From Alphaproteobacteria bacterium (lineage in GTDB: Bacteria > Pseudomonadota > Alphaproteobacteria > SMXS01), in assembly GCA_028284945.1 (NCBI GenBank), contig JANQQJ010000029.1, positions 22,810 through 86,809 of the forward strand: 64,000 bases of DNA, given 5' to 3'. Both the position numbers and the translations under genes were made by a program. The notes under the pieces are model-generated. The model was not told the DNA's origin and ran no database searches. It saw only the letters and a program-made list of their open reading frames with translations. Every line of letters starts with the position of its first letter. Position 1 is the first letter of the stretch. Shown here piece by piece: positions 25,097 to 34,309 of this stretch.

Positions 25097-26392
25097 TTGT
25101 CCACATCGACCCCGGTTCGTGACGATGCAACCGATAACCGGTGGTATGTCGCCAGTATTCTCCTGCTCGTTCACATTTTCGCCCATGTCGACCGAATGGT
25201 GTTCAATGTCCTTATTGAACCCATCAAGACAGAGTTCGGCCTTTCCGACACGGTGATGGGGCTGATGACGGGTCTCGCTTTTGCAGCCTTTTATGCCCTG
25301 GTCGGCATTCCCTTGGCCTATGTGGCGGATCGGTTTAATCGCCGCAATCTGATCGCCGCCTCCATCGCGGTCTGGAGCGTGATGACCGTACTGTGTGGCA
25401 TGGCCGCGTCTGCCATACAGCTCGTGTTGGCCCGCATAGGCGTGGCCATCGGCGAGGCGGGGTCGAATCCGGCGTCGCATTCGATCATCGCCGACCTGTT
25501 CGAACCGGCGAAACGTGCCATGCCTATGGGGCTGCTCGCGACGGGTCCAAATCTTGGCATCATGTTGGGATTCATGATCGGTGGGTTGATAAGCGCGACC
25601 TATGGCTGGCGCTGGGCTTTTGTCGTCGCGGGCCTTCCCGGGTTGCTGATCGCCGTGTTGGTCTTGATGACCATCCGTGAACCGAGACGCGGCCACGCGG
25701 ATGGCCACGCCATGGCGGCAGGGCCTGGTGGCGGCGGCGTTCGTGATGTTCTCGCCACCATGCGAGAGCGGCGGTCGCTGATCTGGATTGTCGCCGGGTT
25801 TTCCTTTGCAGGCATGTACGGCTTTGGGGCGATTTCCTGGATCACACCGATGTTCAACCGCAGCTACGGGATGAGCGAAGGCGAGATCGCCATCTGGATC
25901 GGCCTTGTCGCCGGGGTGGCCGGCACGATCGGAACCTTTTCCGGCGGGTATCTTGCCGATCGGTTTGGCAAGCGAGACGTGCGCTGGCGGCTCTGGATCA
26001 TCTGTGTTGTCGCGGTGGGTGCTGCGCCTTTTGGCTTGGCTGCTTTCCTCGTGCAGAACCCATGGGCGACCCTCGCGCTTTTTGTTGTGCCGGGTACGAT
26101 CGCTGTCTTCCATGCCGGTCCAAGCTTTGCGCTGGTGCAGGGGCTGGTCGACGTCCGTATTCGCGCGGTCACATCGGCGTTCCTGCTCTTCATCCTGAAC
26201 GTGGTGGGCGGGGGGTTGGGTCCCCTGATGGTCGGCGTTCTCAGCGACCTGCTTCTGCCAAGCTACGGGTCGGAATCCGTGCGCTACGCCATGATGACCC
26301 TGACGATCCCCGCGCTCCTAAGCGCATTCTGCTATTTCATGGCAACGCGGACCCTGAGGCAGGACCTGGAAGCCGCCGGTTCGGCGCACTAG
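25097..26392 (+). CDS. MFS transporter, spinster (Spns)-like (third copy)
   Basis: 431 residues from a TTG at 25097, with 'CGGAGAGC' upstream. Twelve transmembrane helices and the motif 'ADRFNRRNLIAASIAVWSVM' place it with the two MFS genes at 19241-22068, though it is more distant ('HVDRMVFNVLIEPIKTEFGL'). It follows the oxygenase and ferredoxin genes in the same direction and may import their substrate. A LysR regulator gene is convergent and overlaps its last codon. Confidence 0.87.
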   Translation: MSTSTPVRDDATDNRWYVASILLLVHIFAHVDRMVFNVLIEPIKTEFGLSDTVMGLMTGLAFAAFYALVGIPLAYVADRFNRRNLIAASIAVWSVMTVLCGMAASAIQLVLARIGVAIGEAGSNPASHSIIADLFEPAKRAMPMGLLATGPNLGIMLGFMIGGLISATYGWRWAFVVAGLPGLLIAVLVLMTIREPRRGHADGHAMAAGPGGGGVRDVLATMRERRSLIWIVAGFSFAGMYGFGAISWITPMFNRSYGMSEGEIAIWIGLVAGVAGTIGTFSGGYLADRFGKRDVRWRLWIICVVAVGAAPFGLAAFLVQNPWATLALFVVPGTIAVFHAGPSFALVQGLVDVRIRAVTSAFLLFILNVVGGGLGPLMVGVLSDLLLPSYGSESVRYAMMTLTIPALLSAFCYFMATRTLRQDLEAAGSAH

Positions 26393-27240
26393 CCGGCCCG
26401 GCCTTCGATCAGGTCACGCCGTTTGGTGAAAACGTCAGCCAGGAAATCAAGCACCTTCCGGACCCGCGCGGTTTTGCGGAGGTCTTGATGGGTCAACAGC
26501 CAGATGTCCCAGCCCGGATAGAGTTCGGGTTCGGTCAGCCGCTCGAGTTCGGGCTGTAGGTCGGCATACATGCAGGGCAGCTGACTGATCCCCAGGCCCC
26601 GGCGCACGGCGTCGAATTTGGTGATGGAGCTATCGACGCGAAACCCGAGCGGCAGGTCGGGATAGTGCCGCTTGATCCACAGCGGCTCCTCTTCTTCATC
26701 GGTCCATCCAATCCAGCCCGTATGCTCTACCTCTTTGCGGCCATAGACCGCATAGGCCAGCGTTGCCAGCTTCCGACCGACCAGGGTCTCGTCGGGTGCG
26801 CCGGTCACCCGCACGGCTACATCGGCCTCGCGTTGTGACAGGCTGTGCACCCTGTCTGAGGCGAGCAGCCGGACTTCGATTTCGGGATGGTCGGCGGCAA
26901 AGCCGGCCAGCTCCTCCAGCAGAAAGGAGATAATGATGCTCTCGGATGCTGTTACGCGAACCGGGCCAGTTGCCCGTGTATCGCGCCCGGCGATTTCCCG
27001 GTCGAGGGCAAAAGCCGCCGCTTCCATCTGCTCGGCATAGGCGCGGATTTCCTCGCCTGCTGCGGTCAGCGAATAGCCGGACCGCAACCTATCAAACAGC
27101 CGGCTCTCCAGCTTTTCCTCAAGCGCTGCAATGCGCCGAGAGACGGTTGAATGGTTGACGCCTAGTGCTTCCGATGCGGCTGAAACAGACCCCTCCCGCG
27201 CCAGCGCCAAAAACACCCGAATGTCGTCCCAGTCTTTCAT
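26389..27240 (-). CDS. LysR-family transcriptional regulator
   Basis: 283 residues. The N-terminal winged helix is standard: 'VFLALAREGSVSAASEALGVNHSTVSRRIAALEEKL' region at residues about 6-42, followed by the effector-binding domain ('GPVRVTASESIIISFLLEEL'). The short form resembles the subgroup that regulates a nearby or distant transporter or oxidoreductase. It is convergent with the MFS gene and not divergent from any likely target, so no target is obvious. Confidence 0.92.
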   Translation of the reverse strand: MKDWDDIRVFLALAREGSVSAASEALGVNHSTVSRRIAALEEKLESRLFDRLRSGYSLTAAGEEIRAYAEQMEAAAFALDREIAGRDTRATGPVRVTASESIIISFLLEELAGFAADHPEIEVRLLASDRVHSLSQREADVAVRVTGAPDETLVGRKLATLAYAVYGRKEVEHTGWIGWTDEEEEPLWIKRHYPDLPLGFRVDSSITKFDAVRRGLGISQLPCMYADLQPELERLTEPELYPGWDIWLLTHQDLRKTARVRKVLDFLADVFTKRRDLIEGRAG

Positions 27241-27243
27241 GAG

Positions 27244-27678
27244 CTAAAACTCCGGATGAGACGGATCCAGTTCGTAGGCCGAGACGAGATGAGAGGCGGA
27301 TTGGCCATTTTCCCCCAATGCACGGTAGGCAGCGGCCAGTGCCATATGTGCTGTTGCACCAATATCGTGTTTCCACTGCCATGAGTTGAAGTGAATCAGA
27401 TATCGGCGCCAAGGCTGTGATCTGATGTTGGCGACAAACCGTTCACCGGGATCAATTGCAGCAGCTGCATCGCCGCGGCCTAGGGCCTGCATGCAGGAAC
27501 GGAAATCGCGTTTGTAGTATGACGCGAGCCGGCCCATGGCCAGCAGTGGGACAAGCATCACAAATAGTATCCACAGCCCTCTTGTTGAGGCCATGACTGC
27601 GACTGCACCGTAAGCAATTGCATTGAGCCATAGAATGAGGGTGATCCTACGGGTTTTGTTTATCTGATAAGATTCCAT
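27244..27678 (-). CDS. Membrane protein of unknown function
   Basis: 144 residues. Two adjacent hydrophobic helices (about 11-30 and 34-52) form a hairpin, followed by a soluble region with helical repeats ('HMALAAAYRALGENGQSASHLVSAYELDPSHPEF') that resembles one or two TPR motifs. It lies 3 bases upstream of the LysR gene on the same strand and may be co-transcribed. I do not recognise a named family. Confidence 0.6.
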   Translation of the reverse strand: MESYQINKTRRITLILWLNAIAYGAVAVMASTRGLWILFVMLVPLLAMGRLASYYKRDFRSCMQALGRGDAAAAIDPGERFVANIRSQPWRRYLIHFNSWQWKHDIGATAHMALAAAYRALGENGQSASHLVSAYELDPSHPEF

Positions 27679-27703
27679 TTTCAGGTGCCGTTACTATAAT
27701 TCA

Positions 27704-28885
27704 TCAAATCCCCATTTGCCGCGCGGCGAGGTCGAGCATGATTTCTTCGGATCCGCCGCCGATGGCATTGACGCGCACCTCGCGGTAAATCCGTTCGACG
27801 CGGTTGCCGCGAATGAAGCTGGCGCCGCCCAGAATTTGCGCGGCCTCGCGCGCACAGAATTCCATAGTCCGCGTCGCCTGCACCTTCAACAGGGCCAGGT
27901 CTGCCGCGACGTTCTCATTTTGCGAGACCCGCCAGGTCGATATTTCCAGAAACGACTGCGTGGCTTTGATCTTGCGCACCATCTCTGAAATCTTGTGCCG
28001 GATGACCTGATGGTCGGCCAGGCGCTTGCCAAAGGTCTCGCGCTGCTGCGCCCACTCGACAGCTTCTTCCAGGCAGGCTTTGGCAGAGCCGACGCACCCA
28101 GCAGCCATGCCCAGCCGCTCGCCGTTAAAGTTGGCCATCACGGCGGCAAAACCGTTGTTTTCCGCCCCGACCAGGTTTTCGACGGGGACTTCGACGTCTT
28201 CGAAATAAAGCGTTGCGGTGTCCGATGCCCACCAGCCCATCTTGTCGAGCTTCGTGCGCGAGAAGCCTTTGGCATCGGTGGGGATCACCAGCACGGAAAT
28301 ACCGCCGGCGCCCTTGTCGCCCGTGCGGACAGCCGTGGTCACGTAGTCGGCCCGCATACCCGAGGTGATATAAGTCTTCGAGCCATTGACGACATAGTGA
28401 TCGCCTTTGCGGACGGCGCGGGTTTTAATCGCGGCCACGTCGGACCCCCCTGAGGGTTCGGTGATGCCCAGCGAGATGATTTTCTCCCCCGCCAGCACCG
28501 GGGGTGCGATGCGCTGTTTCAGCTCTTCCGACCCGCCCGCCAGTACCGGTGGTAGACCAATCCCGTGGGTCATGAGGCCCGCACCGATGCCACCTGCGCC
28601 CAGCCGGCTCATCTCGTCCGATGTGACGAGCCGGTGGAAGTGGTCGATGCCTTCTGAAATACCGCCATATTCTTCCGGATAACCCATACGCAGCAGGCCA
28701 AAGTCTGATGCGGTCTTGTGGATGGAGCGCGGCATTTCACCCGCCTCCTCCCATTCCTCTATGTGAGGCTTGATCTCGACTTCCAGAAAGCGGCGCAGCT
28801 GTGCCCGCCATTCGGCGTGGGTCTCATCATAGAAGGGGCTGACCGCGTCCAAGGCATCAACGTCGAAAGGCCGGTTTTTCAGCAT
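27704..28885 (-). CDS. Acyl-CoA dehydrogenase (second copy)
   Basis: 393 residues from the ATG at 28883-28885, preceded by 'AGGAAAGAAACG'; an in-frame start nine codons upstream lacks a site. The blocks 'LGITEPSGGSDVAAIKTRA', 'SKTYITSGMRADYVTTAVRT', 'NGERLGMAAGCVGSAKACL' and 'ILGGASFIRGNRVERIYREVR' are typical. It is not closely similar to the enzyme at 17930. It is divergent from the GST gene. Substrate unknown. Confidence 0.94.
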   Translation of the reverse strand: MLKNRPFDVDALDAVSPFYDETHAEWRAQLRRFLEVEIKPHIEEWEEAGEMPRSIHKTASDFGLLRMGYPEEYGGISEGIDHFHRLVTSDEMSRLGAGGIGAGLMTHGIGLPPVLAGGSEELKQRIAPPVLAGEKIISLGITEPSGGSDVAAIKTRAVRKGDHYVVNGSKTYITSGMRADYVTTAVRTGDKGAGGISVLVIPTDAKGFSRTKLDKMGWWASDTATLYFEDVEVPVENLVGAENNGFAAVMANFNGERLGMAAGCVGSAKACLEEAVEWAQQRETFGKRLADHQVIRHKISEMVRKIKATQSFLEISTWRVSQNENVAADLALLKVQATRTMEFCAREAAQILGGASFIRGNRVERIYREVRVNAIGGGSEEIMLDLAARQMGI

Positions 28886-29005
28886 CGTTTCTTTCCTGAC
28901 AGAATCTGGCAAGACCTTCGCTTATTCTATGGACACGGTCCAGCCGGGGGCCAGAACGTCATTATCCAGGATGGCCGGCACGAACCCGGCAGGGAGCTTA
29001 GAGGT

Positions 29006-29632
29006 ATGACCACAGACGCTGAGATCATTTTCTATCACCGTGTTCCGTCGCGAGCACAGGCGGTACGTTGGATGCTGGAGGAACTGGGCGAACCCTATGA
29101 TTTACGGGTCCTCGATTTCGAAAAAGACGAACACAAGTCGCCTGAGTATCTCGCACTCAACCCGATGGGTAAGGTCCCGACGATCGTCCATCAGGGGGTG
29201 CCGGTATCGGAAGTGGCGGCAATCTGCGCCTATCTGGCGGACACTTACCCGAAGGCCGGTCTAGGTGTTCCCATCGGCAGTCCAGGCCGGGGGCCTTATC
29301 TGAAGTGGCTGTTCTTCGGACCAAGCTGCTTCGAGCCAGCGGTTCTGGAAAAAATGGTCCCGCGCGAGGGCGCGGACCCCTCCTCTGTCGGGTGGGGCTC
29401 GTTTGAGGCGGTGATCGATACGGTTGCAGCCGGTCTTGAGCCGGGTCCTTGGTTCATGGGCGGCCAATTTACAGCAGCGGATATCGTAATTGGCACAGAT
29501 CTGCGCTGGGGACAGGGGATGAATCTACTTCCTGAAAATCCGATTCTTGAGGCCTATATCGATCGGCTGAACGAACGGCCGGCGCTAAACCGGGCAACGA
29601 AATTGGATAACGAAATAGCGGCTCTTTCCTAA
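29006..29632 (+). CDS. Glutathione S-transferase family protein
   Basis: 208 residues from the ATG at 29006, with 'TTAGAGGT' before it; a long in-frame extension to 28718 overlaps the divergent dehydrogenase gene and is not coding. The N-terminal thioredoxin-like domain has 'HRVPSRAQAVRWMLEELG' and 'LNPMGKVPTIVHQG' with the cis-proline, and the helical C-terminal domain has 'FTAADIVIGTDLRWG'. The Ser in the first motif is the likely catalytic residue. Substrate unknown. Confidence 0.9.
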   Translation: MTTDAEIIFYHRVPSRAQAVRWMLEELGEPYDLRVLDFEKDEHKSPEYLALNPMGKVPTIVHQGVPVSEVAAICAYLADTYPKAGLGVPIGSPGRGPYLKWLFFGPSCFEPAVLEKMVPREGADPSSVGWGSFEAVIDTVAAGLEPGPWFMGGQFTAADIVIGTDLRWGQGMNLLPENPILEAYIDRLNERPALNRATKLDNEIAALS

Positions 29633-29735
29633 AAGAAGGTGTTGCAGGTCACTGTCGGGGGGCTGATCGGTGACCATAGTGGCGCAACCGTTCCCTGTGA
29701 TACAGTATTGTGGGGAAAGTTGAGGGAGAGCATCT

Positions 29736-31535
29736 ATGGTGCGTCGTGTCCTGGCCGCCGGTACCGGATTGGCCGCATGTTTGTTGATCGCAGGTGTCTT
29801 TATTCGGCCTGCGCCGGTTGATCCGCTATCTGCGTCTTCATCTAACGTTGCCGAACTGTTTGACCCAACACCGTTAGCCAGAGGCCTATGCGGCGGGGAT
29901 GGCGCGCCCAGTCAGTCATTGCGCCAGCTGATCCAGCTGTTTGCAGCACCCGCTGCGCTGGCGGCAGTTGATGCGACTGACATGCCGATTCTCTACGACA
30001 ACCTGGGTGATTTTCACGCCCCGATCTCGACCGAAAACGAAGAAGCGCAGGCCTATTTCGACCAGGGTCTGAAACTGGTATTCGGCTTTAACCATGCCGA
30101 GGCGATCCGTGCCTTCAAGGCGGCTCAAAAGCTGGATCCGAATTGCGCCATGTGTTTCTGGGGTGAGGCGCTGGCATTGGGCCCCAATATCAACGCACCC
30201 ATGGCGCCAGAGGCCAATGCACCGGCCCGCGCTGCCAGTCAGGTGGCCATGGCGCTTCGCGCGGATAAACCCGATTACGAGCAGGCGCTGATCGAGGCAC
30301 TGGACACCCGTTATTCAAACGATGCCGAGCCCGACCGGGTGGCGCTCGATGCGGCCTATGCCGACGCGATGGAGGCCGTCCATAAACAGTTTCCCAACAA
30401 TCTGACAATTGCGGTGCTTTATGCCGAAGCGGTGATGGATACCCAGCCCTGGGACTATTGGGAGGCGGATTTCGCCACGCCCAAGGGGAAGATGGGCCTT
30501 GCGCTTGAGGCGATTGAGGGGGTTTTGCAGCGGCACCCGGATCACCCGGGGGCGATCCACCTTTATATCCATGTCACCGAGGCGTCGGTCGACCCGTGGC
30601 GCGCTGAACCCTATGCCGACCGGCTTTTGACCCTGATGCCCGGGCAGGGGCACTTGGTCCACATGCCGTCGCATACCTATTACCGGATCGGGCGATTCAA
30701 GGATTCACTGGATGCCAATGTCTTGGCGGCGGCAGCTGATGAAGAATATCTGCAGACCGCAGGCGACGGCCCTGTCTATCGCTACGGCTATTATCCCCAC
30801 AACGTCCACTTCCTGATGACATCGGCACAGATGGCGGGCGACTCTGACAACGCGCTATCGTCAGCAGAAAAGCTTGCGGCGATCCTGAATGATGACATTG
30901 TCGCCGCCGTGGCATGGGTCCAGCCGGTCAAGGCCGCGCCCTATCTCACCCATGCCCAGTTCAGCGACCCGGCAACGATTCTGGCCCAGCCTGCGCCGCC
31001 GTCTCAGTTTCCGTTTGTGACAGCGCTTTGGGAGTATACCCGGGGCGTCGCCTATGCCGCCCAGGGTAATGCAATTCTGGCCCGGCAGGCGATCCAGCGA
31101 ATCACCAGAATTCGCGAAACCGCCGATCTGCAGGTGCTGATCGATGGGGCTGTCCCCGCACCGGAGATTCTCATGGTTGCTGAGCAGGTGCTGACCGGCC
31201 GTATCGCCATGGCGGAACAGAAATATGATCAGGCGGCAGAGGCTTTTGCGGCAGCAGCGGAGCTACAGGATTCACTTGCCTATACCGAGCCACCCTACTG
31301 GTACTTCCCTGTTCGACAGTCGCTGGGTGCGGCCTTATTGATGGCAGAAAAGACCGATGAAGCGATCCAGGTGCTGCGGGAATCGTTGGTCCGGGTGCCG
31401 AATAATGGCTGGGCGCTCTACGGATTGATGAAGGCCTATGAGGCCAAGGGCGACCTTTTTGCCGCGTCCCATACAAGGGAACTGTTTGAGAAGGCCTGGG
31501 CGGGTGAGGCTCCACCTGATCTCAAGAACATCTAG
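29736..31535 (+). CDS. Exported tetratricopeptide-repeat protein with CAMC motif
   Basis: 599 residues with an N-terminal signal or anchor (about residues 5-25). The body matches a widespread family of exported TPR proteins: 'FDQGLKLVFGFNHAEAIRAF', 'LDPNCAMCFWGEALALGPN', 'HPDHPGAIHLYIHVTEAS' and 'GHLVHMPSHTYYRIGRF' are its hallmark blocks. The many conserved His and the C-x2-C pair suggest a metal- or haem-binding site, which has not been established for the family as far as I know. It is convergent with a DUF4760-like gene, overlapping by 4 bases. Confidence 0.85.
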   Translation: MVRRVLAAGTGLAACLLIAGVFIRPAPVDPLSASSSNVAELFDPTPLARGLCGGDGAPSQSLRQLIQLFAAPAALAAVDATDMPILYDNLGDFHAPISTENEEAQAYFDQGLKLVFGFNHAEAIRAFKAAQKLDPNCAMCFWGEALALGPNINAPMAPEANAPARAASQVAMALRADKPDYEQALIEALDTRYSNDAEPDRVALDAAYADAMEAVHKQFPNNLTIAVLYAEAVMDTQPWDYWEADFATPKGKMGLALEAIEGVLQRHPDHPGAIHLYIHVTEASVDPWRAEPYADRLLTLMPGQGHLVHMPSHTYYRIGRFKDSLDANVLAAAADEEYLQTAGDGPVYRYGYYPHNVHFLMTSAQMAGDSDNALSSAEKLAAILNDDIVAAVAWVQPVKAAPYLTHAQFSDPATILAQPAPPSQFPFVTALWEYTRGVAYAAQGNAILARQAIQRITRIRETADLQVLIDGAVPAPEILMVAEQVLTGRIAMAEQKYDQAAEAFAAAAELQDSLAYTEPPYWYFPVRQSLGAALLMAEKTDEAIQVLRESLVRVPNNGWALYGLMKAYEAKGDLFAASHTRELFEKAWAGEAPPDLKNI

Positions 31536-32056
31536 CGGGCCTCGGGCTTCCAGTCCTTGTTTTGCAGAAACGCTGGTTTGCGGTCCTTGCCGGTCTCGCG
31601 GGCGTGACGCTCGGTCAGCCTGTCGGTCAGCCATTCGAACCACTCAAAGGCCGCGGGATTGTTCTCAACACGCCGGTTTGAGTCTACATGCGGTTTGAGC
31701 TTCTGCCAGCACAGGATCAACACATCCCCGTAAATATCGTCGACAATATCCAACGGAACGTGGCGCCGATGCACGAGCACACCGATCGTCTCGACGGTTT
31801 GACCGAAAAGGTGAATCTGGCCCGTCAGTTCGGCGTTCGCCAGCACGTCGCGCGGCCGCAAATCTGCGTCCATCCGATAGACGGTGGCCATGGCGTGGAT
31901 GAATTCAGGCGTTTGAAATGATCGAACCAACTCGCTAATCGCTTCATGGTGACGGGTCATCCTGAACTGGCGCAGTTGGACCGCAGCGAACAGCACACCA
32001 AAGACAATGGCGACTGTTTCGATCAATGGCAGGACGAGGTCCGCAAGTATTTCCAT
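31532..32056 (-). CDS. DUF4760-like membrane-anchored protein
   Basis: 174 residues. One N-terminal helix (about 5-27) is followed by the pattern 'AAVQLRQFRMTRHHEAISELVRSFQTPEF', which is typical of DUF4760-like proteins, and a helical cytoplasmic domain ending in a charged tail. Function is unknown. The gene stands alone between two convergent or divergent neighbours. Confidence 0.65.
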   Translation of the reverse strand: MEILADLVLPLIETVAIVFGVLFAAVQLRQFRMTRHHEAISELVRSFQTPEFIHAMATVYRMDADLRPRDVLANAELTGQIHLFGQTVETIGVLVHRRHVPLDIVDDIYGDVLILCWQKLKPHVDSNRRVENNPAAFEWFEWLTDRLTERHARETGKDRKPAFLQNKDWKPEAR

Positions 32057-32157
32057 GACACCCCCGATAAAGGCAAAGCGATAAGAGCACGGTAAAGCAG
32101 ATTTCCTGCTTGGAAAATCAGCGATGGACAGATAGTGCTGTTTAGGGGAGCAAAATC

Positions 32158-32763
32158 ATGATCAGCCCAATGCGATGTGTGGTTGCGATTCTGTTGTCGG
32201 TTGGCATAGCGGCGTGTGGCGAGGAACCTGATACATCGCCCGATGCGGTGCCTGCGGCTGTAAACCCGATCAAGGAAACTAGCATTGCCGAGTGCGGGGA
32301 CCGGAACGGTTTTGCACGGCGCTTGACGCGCAATGCCGATGGGGCCCGCTGGGAAAGTGGCTGGATGGGGTATTTCGAGCGTGACTATACCGTGTGCCTG
32401 ACCGACTCCAACCGGCTGGAGATTCGGTTTGAGCAATGCATTGTGTGGGGTCCGCGTGTTTCGGGCATGAACAGCAAGCAGATGATGGCGGAATGCGAAA
32501 TTCCGCCGTTCAGATGGCAGCGCGGCCGGCAGTCTCTAGGGTTGAACGAGATCGTGCTGGCCGGCATTCGGATCGAGGAAGCCGATGCCCGGCTGCAAGG
32601 GTCAGGCTTGCGCGTTGTCTTCAACTGCAATGACGGATTGCTGGGCTGCGAACGCGTTCATGAGGGCTTCAACAGAAAGGCGCTCTTCGGCGTGCTCTGC
32701 AAAGACCGCGAAGCCTGTGAAGAAAGTGCCGAGATCATCCGCAAGCTGGTGATGGGCGCTTGA
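32158..32763 (+). CDS. Lipoprotein of unknown function
   Basis: 201 residues. The N-terminus 'CVVAILLSVGIAAC' is a lipobox signal with Cys20 as lipidation site. The mature part has six or more cysteines ('CGDRNG', 'TVCLTD', 'EQCIVWG', 'AECEIPP', 'FNCNDGLLGCERV', 'LCKDREACEES'), so it is probably disulfide-linked in the periplasm. No family is recognised. Its stop overlaps the start of the next gene (TGATG), giving an operon with the spermidine-synthase-like pair. Confidence 0.65.
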   Translation: MISPMRCVVAILLSVGIAACGEEPDTSPDAVPAAVNPIKETSIAECGDRNGFARRLTRNADGARWESGWMGYFERDYTVCLTDSNRLEIRFEQCIVWGPRVSGMNSKQMMAECEIPPFRWQRGRQSLGLNEIVLAGIRIEEADARLQGSGLRVVFNCNDGLLGCERVHEGFNRKALFGVLCKDREACEESAEIIRKLVMGA

Positions 32764-33689
32764 TGGTTGCGTTGAGAAGCCTTGTGGTTGGGGTGTTGGC
32801 GTGGATGTCACTGTCACCGGCATCGGCGGAAGATCGGCTGATCGAAGCGCGGGAGTCGATTTACAACTCGATCTACATTTCTGACCGGGATGGCCTGCGG
32901 GTGATGTCGTTCGGGCGTAACAAGCGCTACTGGACAGAGTCGATCTATGACCCGAATGACGAACTGGCGCTGGTGCTTGCCTATGGCCGCTATATGACCG
33001 CGGCACTCGCCTACCCGCCCAAGCTGGATGCAATTGCGGAGATCGGATTTGGTGGTGGCCGGACGGCTTGGTACTTGCACAAGCACTTGCCGGATGTGCC
33101 AATCGTTTCGGTCGAACTGGACCCGGAAGTTGTGGCGCTTGCAAAGCAATATTTCGGTGTCGCGGACGGCCCGAATTTCGAGATCGTGGAGAAGGATGGC
33201 AGGTTATTTCTGGTCCGAAATAAGACTTCCTATGACGTGATCCTGGTCGATGCCTATCGCGGACCGTTTGTGCCGTTCCACCTGATGACTCGGGATTTCT
33301 ATCAAGTTGCCAAACGCAACCTGACCCCCGGCGGCGTGCTGGCACAGAACATCCACACCACGACCATGCTGTTCGACTCAGCGATTGCGACGCTCAAAAG
33401 CGTGTTCGATCATGTCGACCTCTATCAGCCGCGCGGCACCAATAATGTGGTCGCGATTGCCTATGACGGCGCCAAACGCAAACGCCGCGATCTGATGCAA
33501 TCGGCAGAGGCACTGCAAGCCAGGATCGGCTTCCGGTATGCCCTGCCAGGCCTGATTGCCGACCGCCGGGTGGTGAAGCGCGTGCCGGATGTTGACCCGC
33601 TGACCGATGACTTTGCACCGGTCGAAATGCTCAAGGCGATCGAACGGCACAATCAAGGCATTGATGATCTGGTAGAGGTGCCGGAGTGA
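32763..33689 (+). CDS. Spermidine synthase-like protein with signal peptide
   Basis: 308 residues from the ATG at 32763. The N-terminus is a cleavable signal-like sequence ending 'SPASAEDR'. The rest is a spermidine-synthase/class I methyltransferase fold: 'IAEIGFGGGRTAWYL' (nucleotide-binding glycine loop), 'VSVELDPEVVALAKQYF' and 'YDVILVDAYRGPFVPFHL'. By family such domains bind decarboxylated SAM or SAM. Here the domain is separated from its usual membrane domain, which is encoded by the next gene, and it appears to be exported. Whether it has catalytic activity outside the cytoplasm is open. Confidence 0.78.
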   Translation: MVALRSLVVGVLAWMSLSPASAEDRLIEARESIYNSIYISDRDGLRVMSFGRNKRYWTESIYDPNDELALVLAYGRYMTAALAYPPKLDAIAEIGFGGGRTAWYLHKHLPDVPIVSVELDPEVVALAKQYFGVADGPNFEIVEKDGRLFLVRNKTSYDVILVDAYRGPFVPFHLMTRDFYQVAKRNLTPGGVLAQNIHTTTMLFDSAIATLKSVFDHVDLYQPRGTNNVVAIAYDGAKRKRRDLMQSAEALQARIGFRYALPGLIADRRVVKRVPDVDPLTDDFAPVEMLKAIERHNQGIDDLVEVPE

Positions 33690-34309
33690 TGGGCGTGAAA
33701 CAGCGGATTTTTGAGAACGGCATCTACCTCAACGGGCTGGTGCTCGGTTTTGTCCTTATGGGGTTCGAGATGCTGGGCAGCCGATATCTCAACCCTTATT
33801 TCGGAAGCGGTATTGTCACCTGGGCGGCGCTGATCTCGACCGTGCTGGGCGCGCTGATGGTCGGCTATTACTTGGGTGGCTGGCTGGTTGATCGCAATCC
33901 GCGGGCGTCGGTGCTGGCGAGCCTGTTGTTGGTCGCGGCGGTTTATCTGTTTCTGATCCCCGCTGGTGCCACCGGCGGCATTGAACTTGTCCTCGACTAT
34001 GTTGGCGACGGCAATTTCGGTGTCATCGTTGCGGCCATGGCGCTGCTATTCATCCCGCTGGTTCTGCTGGGAACATTTTCACCCTTCGGCGTGCGTCTCC
34101 TGCTCGACAAGACAGAACGCGGGGGCCGCGTGACAGGCCGGGTTTATGGCATTTCCACGGTCGGCAACGTGATCGGCACGTTGGTCACGACCCTGGTGCT
34201 GATCCCGGCTATCGGAACGCGGACCATTACACTGATTTTCGCCAGTATTGTCGTGTTGTGCGCGATAAGCCTCTTCGCGCTGGATCGCCAGAGGCCCGTT
34301 GTAAACTAG
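33689..34309 (+). CDS. Spermidine-synthase-associated transmembrane domain protein
   Basis: 206 residues from the ATG at 33689 (TGATG overlap with the previous stop). Six or so hydrophobic helices are visible, with 'LGFVLMGFEMLGSRYLNPYFG', 'VTWAALISTVLGALMVGYYLGG' and 'GTFSPFGVRLLLDK' plus 'VYGISTVGNVIGTLVTTLVLI'. These are the blocks of the membrane half of fused MFS/spermidine-synthase proteins. Here that half is a separate gene placed after the soluble half, the reverse of the usual fused order. It is the last clearly chromosomal gene before the mobile element. Confidence 0.8.
   Translation: MGVKQRIFENGIYLNGLVLGFVLMGFEMLGSRYLNPYFGSGIVTWAALISTVLGALMVGYYLGGWLVDRNPRASVLASLLLVAAVYLFLIPAGATGGIELVLDYVGDGNFGVIVAAMALLFIPLVLLGTFSPFGVRLLLDKTERGGRVTGRVYGISTVGNVIGTLVTTLVLIPAIGTRTITLIFASIVVLCAISLFALDRQRPVVN

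Noticed and set aside
25052..26113. Minus-strand open frame of about 350 codons opposite the third MFS gene
   Set aside because: Composition is Arg/His/Asp/Gln-rich low complexity, typical of an antisense shadow; the plus strand encodes a complete transporter.
28718..29005. N-terminal extension of the GST gene
   Set aside because: It would overlap the divergent acyl-CoA dehydrogenase start region over its whole length, and the GST fold begins right at the ATG at 29006.
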